Below, piece by piece: positions 24,491 through 37,064 of a DNA stretch of 64,000 nt. Source of the DNA: Epiperipatus broadwayi. Its lineage: Eukaryota > Onychophora > Udeonychophora > Euonychophora > Peripatidae. Position 1 is the stretch's first letter. Every line of letters starts with the position of its first letter. The notes beneath the pieces were generated by a model. The model was not told the origin of the DNA. It did not search any database and saw only the letters and a program-made list of their open reading frames with translations. A program made the translations under genes and the position numbers. The stretch spans positions 246,001-310,000 of the forward strand of contig JAQFVV010000443.1 of the NCBI GenBank assembly GCA_028023455.1, given 5' to 3'.

Positions 24491-24509
24491 AATGATCATT
24501 CTTATATTT

Positions 24510-24720
24510 CCTGAAGGTTTGTGATGATGGTGTTCTAGTTGTATTTTTATATTGGACTATTTCCATCATCTAATACATGTATTGAATGTCTAGAAAAATT
24601 TAACTTTATTTAAATATTCCAAATACATTCAACTGTTAGTAATAGCATATCAAACAGATGCATTTACTAACCTGTTTGATGTATTATATGATGGAAATAG
24701 TCCAATATAAAAATACAATC
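24510..24720. repeat. Hairpin repeat with 40-nt arms
   Basis: Arms at 24539-24578 and 24679-24718 are reverse complements at 39 of 40 positions, around a 100-nt loop. The left arm, its outer flank and most of the loop match the reverse complement of 55885-56030, so the sequence belongs to a repeat family whose other copy here lacks the second arm. The high arm identity in otherwise decayed DNA suggests a fairly recent foldback event or gene conversion between arms. Confidence 0.72.
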
Positions 24721-24885
24721 ATTCTTATATGTCTACATTTTTTCCCCATGATTAATTAGTCAGTGTACACAGTCATCATTCATGAAATATATGCTTTATT
24801 AGCTAGATTCTGAAAATAGTAAGAGAAGAATTAATTAAAATTTAGAAAAATTAGAATCAAGTCTGCAGAATAGTCTTTTATTACT

Positions 24886-25937
24886 AAGATGATTTAAATT
24901 CTTTGTCTGTAATTAGTGAACTATATGTGCATGCTAAACAAACATATCAGTCCAGGGTCTGTCTTAGCTGCCAGAGGATGTGATGCTATAGCTCATCTCT
25001 ATATGTAATGCCTCAGAACACCAAATCTGAATGTCAAAAAAAAAATGGAAGCGACCTTGTGCAAGTGTTATTGGGAATTCAGAAAGTGGTGGAAGTGTCA
25101 TCAGAACGGATTGCATCGATAAAGACTTTGACATTTAAATTATAAACATTAAATCAGGAGGCTCAAACAAGATCAAGGTTATTATGATATATGTATTTTT
25201 TTTATATTTTGTTTGTAGAATTCTGTTCTTATTATGCCAACATTTAAAATTTTAAATATGCTTTGCAATCGGGAAAGTTCATTGTGAGAAGCAAAGAAAT
25301 GCAGGAGTAAAGGTTTACCAAATTAAAAGGGGGTTATTTTTATTTTCTTTGTAAATAAAATTTAGATTGATGCCCTCCATAGCAGCTCAATGATTGCTCA
25401 TCATCGTCATCTTCATCGTGTAACATGATTGAAGATAAGAATTTTTTGACTCTTCCATATTAATTTGCAATCACTAAGACAAGACAGAATTTGTGTTTAT
25501 GTTCAACTAACAATTGTTTCATTTAATTCTTCAGTGTGTAAGACTAACACTCTCATATAAATGTCTCTTTTCTGTCATGGGGGAGGCTATAGGGAAAATT
25601 TTTCCAGTAGAAAGTAGATTGTGGAACTAATGGAATCATGAAGTGAAACTTTGAAAATAGTTATTGAATTTCGCGGTTTTCTTCTTGATAAAAAATCATT
25701 TTTTCTTGTTTATTGTATTTTATTTATATATTTTAGATAGACTTATTAATTTTGTATATAGAGAGTGTCTATATGCATATCTACCATAGGAAATGGGTTG
25801 GTTTAATATTTTGTTCTTCAACATGGTAGAGATGCATGTGAGACACATCTAAATGTACTTTTTGTTATGGAAACAATATTTTCATTTTTTTTATCTGTTA
25901 ATAATAAAAATCGTTAATACATTTTGTTTTATGTTTC
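24886..25937 (-). repeat. 1-kb element, copy 2 (inverted relative to 15138-16160)
   Basis: Reverse-complement match to 15138-16160 over its whole length. The ends are sharp: similarity begins at GATTTAAATTCTTTGTCTG and ends after TGTTAATAATAAAAATCG. The two copies lie 8.7 kb apart in opposite orientation, so they could pair as a large inverted repeat and could have mediated inversion of what lies between. No gene seen in it. Confidence 0.72.
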
Positions 25938-26019
25938 AAAGCATATTTTATTGATTAAAAACCATAAAGATTATCTGTTCATATGTCTAAACAGTTCTGC
26001 TGAGCATAAGATTGTTTAC

Positions 26020-26900
26020 AGATACATAGGAAAGAAAATTTTTTTTCTCGAGTTCTTTATGTCATGTTTTTGCTACTCTTAAGGCATTGAAAGTTGCCTG
26101 AATTCAGCTTGTCTAATTTTTTTTATACATTATGTTGATGACCCTGTCATGTGTGTCCTGCTGGTTTTGGTGTATTGTGTTCTTTTTTTAGCTCAGTTAT
26201 TCTATATCTCTTTTCCTGTTTTTCAACTATAGTGCTGATTTTAGTTTAAATAGTGACCAAGTTGCAGCAAAAATATCTGGTGGTGCTGGCATGTTATCCC
26301 TTTCCTTTATTTTTTCTAGCTTGTGGTAGAATGTGTTGAGGTTTTTGTTTTGCATTGTAGTTGAAATTGAATTTACATCTGGTGTACCAATATGCATACA
26401 ATCTAAATGTTGCTGCTCTTATTGTTGGGATTGCATTTTTTTTATACCTGGAAAATTCTTGCCATTGTTGTCTTTCTAACAGTAGTTATTTATCATTATT
26501 TGTCTTAACCCTTTCCATTCCCAGATAATCATTTAGAAAATGATGTTGTGTTTCTTCTTTTTGACACAACCTGCACAGAGGGTGTAATTTGAATAGTTTG
26601 CTATAAAGATACTTTTGTTTAGCATTTATGACTTCTGTTGCTAAATCTTATCCATCATTAGTGAAAACGTATTTAAATGGTCTTAAATGTGTTCAACAGA
26701 ATTGCTGTTTTAGAAATTGGCCTATATGAGTAAAACATCACTGAATAGATCAAAATTAGATTGCACACAAATGTCAAACACAGTTATCTAGGCTTGTTTC
26801 ATTGCTTATGTATGTATTGAGGATACTCAGTTGTTTCAAATTCTGGGAAGATATTCAGTTTATTTTTTCTGCCAATTGTTCTGAAAATCTTCATTTTCTA
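26020..26900 (-). pseudogene. Decayed LINE C-terminal fragment
   Basis: The minus strand gives a series of short frames which, at about 26560-26600, contain a Leu-Cys-x-x-Cys stretch followed by Lys/Glu residues and two His about ten residues on (the second Cys pair is disrupted by a frameshift). A Cys-x2-Cys followed by His and Cys is the usual zinc-binding segment near the C-terminus of several LINE proteins. Downstream on the minus strand (about 26230-26390) is an open run containing Asn-Thr-Phe-Tyr-His-Lys-Leu-Glu-Lys-Ile. Stops are frequent. Clade not assigned; it could be another retroelement. Confidence 0.4.
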
Positions 26901-26904
26901 TCAT

Positions 26905-28200
26905 TTCTGATTTTCTATTCTTATCTATTTATTGATTCTGTTTTCCTGCTCAACTATTAATCTATCTACTTATTTATTTATCATGATCTATGCTTTACAA
27001 ATTATTTATTTATGTATTCATTTTCTCATTCACATGCCTATTCATTCATTCATTTTTTTTATTTCTCTATTTATGTTTAATATTTAATTGTATGATAATG
27101 AAACTAATAACTTCCATCTGGTCCTGAAATAAAATTGTTAATTATAATGATTTGCAATAATGAAAAGATATTACTACTATCCTAATTTTTACCAAACAAA
27201 TATCTTTTCAATACATTAGTATTAGACCTGCTGTGATTTAAACTCAATCCTAATACAGTACAGCTGTGATATTTCACAGCAGGTTTAATACTAAAGTACC
27301 ATATTTTCTATTAATATTTTATTCTAATGTAACTCAAATAATTATAATATATTAATTCGTAATGCATTTTTTCAATAACAGTAATTTTAATATTCTTTAG
27401 GTTATGTGATTTCATTTATGATATTGTTGAGTTATCATTTAAGACTGTGAATATATTTTAAGTAGTGTAAATAAATTATCATATTCTCATTAAATATCAT
27501 TATTTTGAAATCTTTAGGATTTTGAGATTTTATGAATTTGAACTAATGGGTATTATAATAATAAAAAGAGAAAACATTTAAAAATACATCTTTATTTTGA
27601 ATAATGAGGATCATTCAATTAATAAAACTTTGTCAAAAATCAAATCTCATATTTAAAAAAGGCAATAATAATGATTTTCTACAATAAAAATTTAATTCCT
27701 TACCACAGATTCAAAATATATTATTAACAAAAATATTTAAAATTAATGAATCAATATTTTACTAAGCTTTTTATTAATCAGAAAAATTAATCTATGTACA
27801 ATGAAATATATAAAAATAATATAAAATTATCATGGATTAATATATATGTGATTAAGCAGACCAAACCACTTTCTCATGCTAGGAATGAATAACCCTACAC
27901 ATTTAGCAAAAATTAAGAATTGAATGGATCTGTCTATTCTTTAAATTTTTGATGTATGTAAGTTTACACTCCCAATATTAATAAAAATTCAGAGAGAATT
28001 TAATACACAAGCTAGATGAAATTTTGGCATTAATTAATAATTATTAAACTAATAATCAATTATCCAACAATGATGACAGAATTTATCTTTTAATAACTTT
28101 CTTTTTAATAATGAAATAGAGGTTAATAATTGTAAACATAAACTTAGCATAGTTTATATATATATAATATTAGATCCTCATTAGATTTATTTATTTATTT
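26905..28200. other. AT-rich DNA with a hairpin at 27217-27293
   Basis: Apart from the hairpin, listed separately, there are only TTTATTTA-type short repeats (26930-27070) and AT-rich text without coding signal. Confidence 0.5.
27217..27293. repeat. Hairpin, 20-nt arms
   Basis: Arms 27217-27236 and 27274-27293 are reverse complements at 19 of 20 positions (core CCTGCTGTGA against TCACAGCAGG) with a 37-nt loop. The arms are richer in G+C than the surroundings, so chance is unlikely. It could be a small MITE, a cruciform site or a precursor-like RNA hairpin; no other copy was found here. Confidence 0.6.
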
Positions 28201-28229
28201 ATTTAGAATAATTTTATATCTGAATCATT

Positions 28230-28450
28230 ATACAAGCAGAAGGGAAAATATAATCAATACTTTATATATTAACTATACAAATAGTCAGACCAGGAATTGT
28301 CTATAAATACATAGCCACCTTTCAAGGTTGTTGCATCTGCTCTATGACTGCTAAAAGCAAAATACCTTTCCCACGACTACTTTCACTTATATTAGGTATT
28401 GAACCCAGGTACCATGCAGAGAATTAACTGGGATATCCATAAAAGATTTT
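28230..28450 (-). repeat. Decayed tRNA-derived SINE
   Basis: On the minus strand there is a B-box-like GGGTTCAATACC (about 28389-28400) and, about 120 bases on, a tail matching the end of the 6640-6800 and 9255-9405 segments. The A box is degenerate. A (TTTA)n run lies just outside at 28185-28205. Confidence 0.4.
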
Positions 28451-28454
28451 AAAT

Positions 28455-30170
28455 GCTCAATGAAACTCCTCATTTTCAATCAGATATTGAATATTTTAAA
28501 ACAAAACAATATAATTAACAAAATTGTCTTAACTAAATTTCATATGGTGATATTTGAAGAGAAGAGAATTCAGGTCAAATTAACAAATAACATATTTATT
28601 TATATAATATTGAATTATAATCATAAAAAATAATAAAATAAAATTGAAGTGATTACAAAGTTATTTTAACATAATTAATTTCATTTTAAATTAGAAAGTA
28701 AGACGTTACCGATTTCTAATTTTAGCCAATTTTATAAGGAAAATATAAAACTTATTCCTTGTATTTCAGTTTAAATATAAACTTTGATTTTTGCTTACAT
28801 TGACCTAGATTTTGATTAGAGATTTTCTTAAGGTAAACATCCTTGTCTTCTTTTTATATTGCCTAGAGTTCATGAACAGTGTTATTGCATTGGCTTCCAG
28901 TTTGCTTAGTGGCTTGTAACTCCTTTTTAGAGCAGTGTTTATCTTTAATTGTCCAGCCACAGTCTTGATCAAATGACAGATATATGTATTAGCAATGGCA
29001 GGTCAGTATTTTGGTCACTTCTCAAGCTATCAATAATTTATATGAATTGCATGGTGAAAAAACTGAATGAGCACTCCTTTTGCAAGTCTAGCAAGACATG
29101 ATTGTGTTAGGCATCTGTACATTGCTGGAGCCACAAAACTAGAAGTCCATAATGATGAAGACCACAAAACAATATGAAATCAAAATTAACTGCAGAAGAA
29201 AAATTTCATAACTTCAATAACTCTGAATAACTATGAATAATTTCAGTATTGAATAATTATGAATAACTAACAAAAAATTATTAGCTTATATATCCTTCAA
29301 TAACCATTGTATCACTTGTGTTAATTACTTTTTCAATTTTTTTCTCCTTCTTATTAATTAATCTTTTTAATCAGAACATTACTTATCTGTTGACTGGCTT
29401 ACTGATTACAGTAAAATAACCTAATCTCAGATTGGATAATAATTTACATCCCATTTGCTTTTTCAAATTTATTCTTTAACTTATTGAATACAATTTCAGG
29501 TTACTCTTTGCTTTCCTTTATTTTGTAATTTTTAAGATCAACATTTTGAATTTATATTTTTTTTAAAGAGAAGATAAGCAATTTCTTTCAAATAGAAAAT
29601 CTAATTTAAACTATTAAATTAACATTATAGTTGTTTTCCTTTTTTTTTTTTTTTTGTTTAAAATCATTTATTTTAAATCAAGTCATATAATTTAACCAGA
29701 GTTTTATACTCTCTCTTTTTTTTTTATAATTCTAATCTGGTCTTTTGTGCCTTATTTTAAAATTTCTTCTCTCTCTACTTATTGTTATACTGACTATTTA
29801 AAAGATAGCCCTTTTTATTTTAAAAAAATGTTTTTTTTTGTCTGTTTATTTTTAAATATTTTTTATTTATTATGTAACATGTATATTTTATGTAATTGTT
29901 GCACTATATATATATTATTGAAGGGCAGAAAACATTCTAAACATAATGTTTTCTATATTATATATAGAATATAAGTTTATTTAAATTTTTAACAGATTTA
30001 TGAATGCATTAAAAATAGAAATATAATGAAGAGCTAAAAAAAACCTATTACTATTTGCTTTGACATTCTGTGATCATATTATCCACCAAATGTACTTTCT
30101 GCTAAAAAATTAAAATTTGGAAAATTAAATATTTTTTTTTATTATTTTTTTTAAATTTTATATATTTTTT
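28455..30170. other. AT-rich DNA, nothing recognised
   Basis: No feature beyond T runs (about 29640-29656 and 29718-29727) and short chance frames. The frame at 29747-29974 is low-complexity Phe/Tyr/Ile text. Confidence 0.5.
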
Positions 30171-30177
30171 TCTCATG

Positions 30178-30259
30178 TGTCATAGCATCGGCCGGGAAGC
30201 AAACCCGCTAAACCAGGACAACTGATTGCAAGGCGGCTGTGCTGACCTCTCGACCACCA
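30178..30259 (-). repeat. tRNA-derived SINE head, older copy
   Basis: On the minus strand the sequence reads TGGTGGTCGAGAGGTCAGC, a good Pol III A box, then about 45 bases on GGGTTTGCTTCCC, a mutated B box, then GGCCGATGCTATGACA. It is the same family as 41923-42034 but with several CpG positions changed and no clear target duplication. A T-rich stretch on the plus strand to the left (30130-30172) is the eroded poly(A) tail. Confidence 0.75.
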
Positions 30260-30849
30260 ACTCTTGACAATTTTATATTTATTTGAATCACAGTTAACTG
30301 AATCTGCATATATGAAAATCATGAATAGAAGTGAATTACTATGTAGTAAAAATATAGTAAATTAATGACAACTCTAATACCATATATTCAGAGTGAACAT
30401 TAAAAATATTAAATGCAAACTTAATATATTTTCGAACAAGAATAAAAATTATAAGGATTACCTTAAATAAAGATGTTCAGCATTGAAAATATATTAAGAT
30501 ATAATATTTTCTCCTTGTATATAGTATTACTATTGTTTTTAATTTATTGCAATTCAGTTGCAGAGTTATCATAGGTAATGAAAATAGTGATACAAATAAA
30601 GTAAACTTCCCATGAAACCTAATTTCTATATAGTTATTACAATAAATCCATGACAACTTAATTACTTCTTTAAAGCTTGACTTGAATATTATAATTAAAA
30701 ACTCCAATTCATAGAGTAAATCAATAAAAAAACATCTCTAAAATGTTCAGTATACCAACTGGCTTGATTATAATATCTTATTGTCTTGATTTTGAACTGT
30801 CTCTGATAGATAAGTAAAATAATTGGGAGTTCATAAAATGTTTGGATAC

Positions 30850-30945
30850 TAAAAGTAACAGATTAATCTTTGATCCAGAGACCTTTCAGCTCTTACATTC
30901 ATCATTCTATCATTGTACTAAATTACACTGACTATAATCATCATA
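30850..30945 (-). repeat. Degenerate tRNA-like SINE fragment
   Basis: The minus strand contains TTTAGTACAATGATAGAATG, which resembles a degenerate A box region. The same text recurs at 62655-62720 and more weakly at 31110-31180, always on the minus strand. I infer an old SINE family distinct from that at 30178. Confidence 0.35.
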
Positions 30946-30949
30946 AGAT

Positions 30950-32780
30950 ATGTACATATAAAGTTATTTTTATTTATTCTTTATATTATGAAAACCTTTT
31001 TAATATGCACATGTGATCATTTATATTAAACCTTTTCTAAAAGAAACTAACTGTTAACGAAAATGGTTAGTCATTTGTAAGGCCATTCAACATTCAAATA
31101 CTAAAAATAACAAATTAAGTTTTGAATCAAAAACTTGTCCTCCTGCCTATAATTTTTTTATTGCGCTAAACTGAACAGAACAATGGACTGGTGTCAAACA
31201 TTTTCATAAATAGTTCTTTTGGTATAATTTTATAATATATTCTTGTCCGAACAATTTTGTTAGTAAAAAGAAATTTTTTTCATCTTGTTAAGTTACTTGT
31301 CTAAGGTAATTTCACCATCTTTTTTTTAATTTTCATATATAAAGATAAAGTGCTAAAATATATTAACTATTTTATTCCTTACAGTGTTTTTGCAGTATGA
31401 TGTAATTGTGTTTTGGTCAATGCAACTTAAATTAATAATCTTGCAACTATGATTTTGCATTCATTTGATGATTAAAACTGGAACTAAAATATATATTGAA
31501 TTATTAATTTAAAAAAATCTCAAAATATTGGGACCAGTGATTGGTTGTTTTTTTGTTCTCAAGGAAGTTACTCTGTTTGTGAGATATCTTTGGTCTAAAT
31601 CTTGAAAATGAAAATTGTATATTTTCTATAATTTGTTTATATATTAATATTACTTTCATAAAATATTTGTGAAATAATTATTTTTTGACAAAAGTATTAT
31701 GATTAGACTCAGATTTTATGTAAAAATATTTACTTATAAAAGAATACAAATTAAGAAAAATGTAAAACAGATTATGAATGGCTGAAGAAGAAATGATTCT
31801 ATATCTATTTGAACCATTATTATTTTTTACTTTTTTTAATAATGAAATGCAATTTTAAAACATAATTTCATTGCTTTATACATCAGTTTGAGGAATAGAG
31901 ATTCAATATTTTTTTTCATTCAAAAGTAACTTTTTTAACAGCATAAAATAAAAGCTCCTGTTCCAATTACATATTTCAATTTGTTACTTTTTTTTCTATA
32001 TTTGAAAAGTTGAAATATTTTTTTAAAAATAGTTTTTATTTTTAAACTTATATTTCTAAAAAATAAACTGAAAGTTGTGATAATATAATGCATAACAACA
32101 GTTATTTCATTAAAAGAGAAAGTTGGAAATATAACTCATCAGCCAATCAAAAAATGTGTTAGCAATAAGTTAGTACACTAGTTAAATTACGTTTAATCAT
32201 GAGTTACAAACTTACTTAAAATATATGTTCAGTAAATCAAATAATATTCAAATGATAGAATAAGCACAACAATACTGTTCATTTTAATGATTTTTTTTAT
32301 CTTTATCAATTAGTAATTAATACAGGAAGCTTTATCTATGTTGAGTTCATTATTCTCATAACTACTAGAAAAGATTTTCTTTCATATTCCTCTAATAGGA
32401 ATTAATTCAGTATTTTTAGTCTTCAACCAGTTTCTCTTACATACTCAGGGATGTTTTTAGATACAAAAGTATATATACTGCATTTATTTAAAAAAATTTT
32501 ATTTGTCATTTAGAAGTAAAAAAATATTTATTTTAAAAGTAGGTAATATGAATTATTATATGCTATTGTGCATACAATATATAATCACAGCATTGTTTTA
32601 TCGCCATATGTATTTATAAGTGGAAAAAAACTTAATCCAATCAAGGAAGGTATTCTAGTCCCTAAACTTTCATCATTGCAAGATGCTATTATTTATAAAA
32701 TGTATTTATTATATAAACATTCTTGTAAAGTCATTATGATTGAATATGAAAATGACTGCCTGAGCTTAATGTTTTTACTC
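30950..32780. other. AT-rich DNA, no gene seen
   Basis: Contains a very degenerate relative of the 30850 fragment at about 31110-31180. Otherwise AT-rich text without motifs. The frame at 32568-32786 has no recognisable domain and AT-driven composition. Confidence 0.45.
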
Positions 32781-32786
32781 AATTAA

Positions 32787-32915
32787 AAATATAGGGGATT
32801 TGGACTCAGACTTTCAAGTACCCATCAACTATCCACACTCTCATACCACATGATCACACATATATAGAAAAGATAAGTAATCACCAATAACCGTATTTCA
32901 TACTAAATCAGCACT
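32787..32915. repeat. Relative of the palindrome family at 49.7-50.9 kb
   Basis: Matches about 49765-49905 in the same orientation. Shared text includes TCCACACT, AAATAATCACCAATA-like (here AAGTAATCACCAATA) and TATTTCAT followed by AAACCAGCA-like sequence. It carries only one arm, not the palindrome. This shows the arm sequence exists as an independent dispersed repeat. Confidence 0.6.
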
Positions 32916-32919
32916 CATT

Positions 32920-34515
32920 AATTAATTGAGATTTTATTATTGTCTCTTTTGGAATTAATTCTCAAAATGTGCAACTTTTGAATTTACTACTCTCATGGCA
33001 TATCTATAAAAGAAAATTATTTTTTGTATAATTGTGATAGATATGATTACTGTATGTGGGTGAGGTCAAAGTCAAATGACAATACTAATTGAAAAGGCAC
33101 TGCTATTTTTTTTTTGTATCAATTTATATAATATACGTTATATACTGATGGCAAATAACAAATTATCACTGATAATAGTCAAGTGTTATTGCTTGGCCAT
33201 AATCTATTGTCTAGTTCCTCTATGAGCAGACAACTTGACATAAATACACACACACATATATATATAACAATTTGGAATATTTAAATTAAAAAATAAAATT
33301 TAATTTTAAAAACAGTTAATTTATTTTAATTTTTTATAGATTAATAATTAATGATAAATTGCTTCAATTTCCTTAATAAAGTTTAAAAAATTTCTGTTAA
33401 TTAGTCATACAGGCTATAATTTCAAGGAAAATCTATTAGTAGATAAAAGATTATTATAGCTTTTGTTTTTAAATTTTATGTATATATTTTCATTTTAAAA
33501 AGTAATATTTCAGTGTGTTTTTTTTTTCTTAAAATGGGCAGCTGCACATGAAATAAATTATAGTTTTGATTTTACTACAATAAAATGAATGGCGAAAAAA
33601 TTTTCCAGCTGACCATTATCAAAACATTTCTACTGATTCTTGTTTTTTTTTTTTAAAAAAGAAAAGATGATTTATTAATATAGTATCTATTTTGATTAAT
33701 TTTAAATAGTTTTTAAATTTTATTGTATGGTCAGGTGGTAATTTAAAACGCGTACTTAAGTAAAATAATAAATCATTTTCTCTTAACATGAGCACTTATA
33801 TATATATATATAATTTTAATAAACACTCAAATATTAAATGTAAACAAAAGTGTGACACCAATCTCCTAGCATTAATATTTTGAATATAAATAATATCTAT
33901 TATAACACAAAATAAAGAATATAACTACTTCAGCTAAATAAGCTAGAAATCAAAACACCTGTTTAATGATGATTCATTTTAAAGTGATTTAACATATTTT
34001 CAAGGTATAAAAGTTAATATTTCGATTTGAGTTTATATTGTGTTTAAATAAGTCATATATAATATTGAATGTTTTATATAAAGTGAGGACAATTATAATT
34101 ACATTTAAATATACATATATTTTATTATAATTAAACCATGTATTATTTTAAAATATATTGCATCAAGTCACTCAAAATAGAATAAGCTACAATTATGTTC
34201 AATAAATTGTATAAAGTTTATACTTTCTTTGAACTTTTTACCTATTTTATAATTTCAACTGTCTGGCAGTCTTCTTCAGAGTTAAAAAATACAGTTCTAT
34301 TACATTATTTTTATACAAACATGCAACAGTCTTATTTTTATACATATATACCTTCATTTATTATTGTTTATACATTTTTAATATGTAATTCTAAAGCACT
34401 TGTTGACTTCAAATTCAGATGAAAATATATAAATTAATAAATTGCACTGAACCAACTTTCAGAAAAACATTGCCAGAATCATACATACAACATTCAGTCT
34501 GAATGTGTATGCAAA
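32920..34515. other. AT-rich DNA, no gene seen
   Basis: Only (CA)n/(TA)n microsatellite text at 33245-33265 and 33798-33812 and T runs. The open frame 34195-34422 is Phe/Tyr/Ile-rich and not credible. Confidence 0.5.
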
Positions 34516-34522
34516 TATATAT

Positions 34523-34610
34523 ACACTATATATAGTGTTGGACAATGAAATTTTTAAATAGAGATGTTGTCAAAATTTAAGCAAGGAAGACAAAACAGAG
34601 CATTTCTAAT
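34523..34610. repeat. Perfect 16-bp palindrome, possible Tc1/mariner-like end
   Basis: ACACTATATATAGTGT at 34523-34538 is its own complement and is followed by TGGACAATGAAATTT. A TA-rich target next to a GTGTTGGACAA-type start recalls some Tc1/mariner-like termini, but no opposite end or transposase was found. Confidence 0.25.
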
Positions 34611-34614
34611 TTTT

Positions 34615-35314
34615 CCACCACACATCCATTTTATTTTTCCATACTAATCATTATTAAAATGACTAATGCACTTTTTGTTTTTACTAACTGCTGTTTGATA
34701 AATAATAATATCTGGAATAGATTCAACCATTACTTTTTATTTTAATTATTTTCACGTAATGTCAATTGGAATACTCATCATGATAAATATTTAAAATAAT
34801 ATCTTTTATTGTTTTGTTATTATTTGTTAATTTATAAATGTTAATTACACAATAAAACAGAATATTTTATTGCTCGTCTTAAATGAAAACAATAATGTAT
34901 TCACTACTAAGAGAAATCGGAATACATAAACATATCACTCTTTTAAAACTACTAATAGTGCTCACTGAGCAGTTCCAATGGCACTTGCTACACACATTGA
35001 TAAGAGTAAACGAATCTCTGCAGATCTTTTCAAAATTAATCAAATATGACATTTCTAATGCTGCTATAATTAGTAGCAACTTGGAATAGAATCTTAAGCA
35101 TCTGCTAAAATAATTCTTTTTGAAAACGGCTTATCTAATTAGTTGTATTTGTTTAATAATTATGCAAAATATTGAATGATTGTTGTATTATTGATATTTC
35201 CAAGCACAAATTTAATAACTAATTTTCATATTTTTTCTGGGGGTGCTGCAGAGTCACAGTGCTTGTGGACCAGCTATGACTGATTATATATATATATACA
35301 GACATACGGTATTG
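34615..35314. other. AT-rich DNA before the gap
   Basis: Nothing recognised. Two overlapping 66-68 codon frames on opposite strands (34879-35089) are mutual shadows without motifs. Confidence 0.45.
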
Positions 35315-35814
35315 NNNNNNNNNNNNNNNNNNNNNNNNNNNNNNNNNNNNNNNNNNNNNNNNNNNNNNNNNNNNNNNNNNNNNNNNNNNNNNNNNNNNNN
35401 NNNNNNNNNNNNNNNNNNNNNNNNNNNNNNNNNNNNNNNNNNNNNNNNNNNNNNNNNNNNNNNNNNNNNNNNNNNNNNNNNNNNNNNNNNNNNNNNNNNN
35501 NNNNNNNNNNNNNNNNNNNNNNNNNNNNNNNNNNNNNNNNNNNNNNNNNNNNNNNNNNNNNNNNNNNNNNNNNNNNNNNNNNNNNNNNNNNNNNNNNNNN
35601 NNNNNNNNNNNNNNNNNNNNNNNNNNNNNNNNNNNNNNNNNNNNNNNNNNNNNNNNNNNNNNNNNNNNNNNNNNNNNNNNNNNNNNNNNNNNNNNNNNNN
35701 NNNNNNNNNNNNNNNNNNNNNNNNNNNNNNNNNNNNNNNNNNNNNNNNNNNNNNNNNNNNNNNNNNNNNNNNNNNNNNNNNNNNNNNNNNNNNNNNNNNN
35801 NNNNNNNNNNNNNN
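35315..35814. other. Assembly gap, 500 N
   Basis: Exactly 500 undetermined bases, the usual placeholder for a scaffold join of unknown true size. Any frame crossing it is meaningless. The order and distance of the two sides are inferred by the assembler. Confidence 0.99.
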
Positions 35815-36960
35815 TCAATTTGAACACTCACAATATCAATACAGACATAATATAATGCATAATCTTTTTAATATCAATGTGTTGCACAACTATTTTGGTC
35901 TTTATCATATGAGAAATAGTCAGTTTGACTAAAATACATATATTATGAGACTTAGACAAAAGTAGCTAATTATATTCAAATATATTGAACTTTAAATTTA
36001 GACTTATAGAGTAAGGAATATGTTTTCATTATTTGTTTACACTTATGCATGCAATAAATCTATATTTATTAAAATTGTGTTTTAGGTCTTAGCATTGCCA
36101 CAATAAAATGTAATTAATGAAAAAATATAAAGATGAGTCTATAATTGTATTTATCTCACATAAAAGTTTGAACATTTCATTAATTATTTAAATACAACAT
36201 AAACTGCATTTTAATGGTAATAAGCATCAATTAAAAATAAATCATAATTATTATGTTAGCATATTGAACAGGTGTTTTGATTTTTAGATAGTATGAATAA
36301 GCTTGTATAATTAAAATCTGTATTTAATAAGATTTTAGACTGTTTGTTTTATAGTGTTATAGCAGTTAAATTTAGTGCTATTGAAAGTGATGAGTATTTT
36401 TTAATTTGATTTTTATATATTATATAAAATTAACAAAATTGCATTAAAAAAAAGATATTTCAAAACATAGAAAACTGATTTTACAGTATATAAATATAAT
36501 TATATGTGTAAAAAGTCATTCTCACTTTTTTTGCAGAATATCAGCTACAGATTCTTTTGTTTCAACATAAAGAGTGAGATTACATATTTGTAGTGAAAAA
36601 AGTATATAAAAAATATATAATGACTAGTGTAGAAAGATATATATATTTTACAAACGTTTTTAATTAAAAAAGAAAAAAAAAGCTCATTGCTTTTGCTTGA
36701 TTTAAAAAAAAAAGGAAAAACTTGAATTTCTTAGTTAATGACCATACATTTTTATTGAAAAATATCAGACCTTTTTCTAGTTTTTTAAAAGTTTACAATT
36801 ATTGTGGTAATCAAATAGCTATGTTTTTATATGTACATGAATGTATGGTAGAATGATTTATAATTAAATTTTATAAATTGAAAATTTATTTTTTACATAA
36901 ATGAAAACATTTACTTATAATACATAATTATGGTATAATTTTTTACTTTAATATTTTTAA
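35815..36960. other. AT-rich DNA, nothing recognised
   Basis: No open frame, Pol III box or shared repeat found. Homopolymers of A at 36675-36683 and 36703-36712. Confidence 0.5.
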
Positions 36961-36962
36961 TT

Positions 36963-37060
36963 GGGGGGGGGGGGATCTGTAGCATAACGTTTAGATTAAC
37001 TGTCAACCATATCATGACCTGGAGTTCAAATCAGATCAAGGGAAGTTTGAATTTTTTTTT
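36963..37060 (+). repeat. Degenerate tRNA-derived SINE fragment
   Basis: After an 11-12 nt G run, the text TAGCATAACGTTTAGA resembles a decayed A box and GGAGTTCAAATCA (37021-37033) a B box about 45 bases on, which is the tRNA-like spacing. The tail is not identified. Confidence 0.4.
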
Positions 37061-37064
37061 CAGA

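Noticed and set aside
34523-34610. Complete Tc1/mariner element
   Set aside because: Only one weak end-like motif; no second inverted repeat or transposase remnant nearby.
35219-35932. Open frames of about 185-229 codons on both strands
   Set aside because: They consist almost wholly of the 500-N gap translated as unknown residues.
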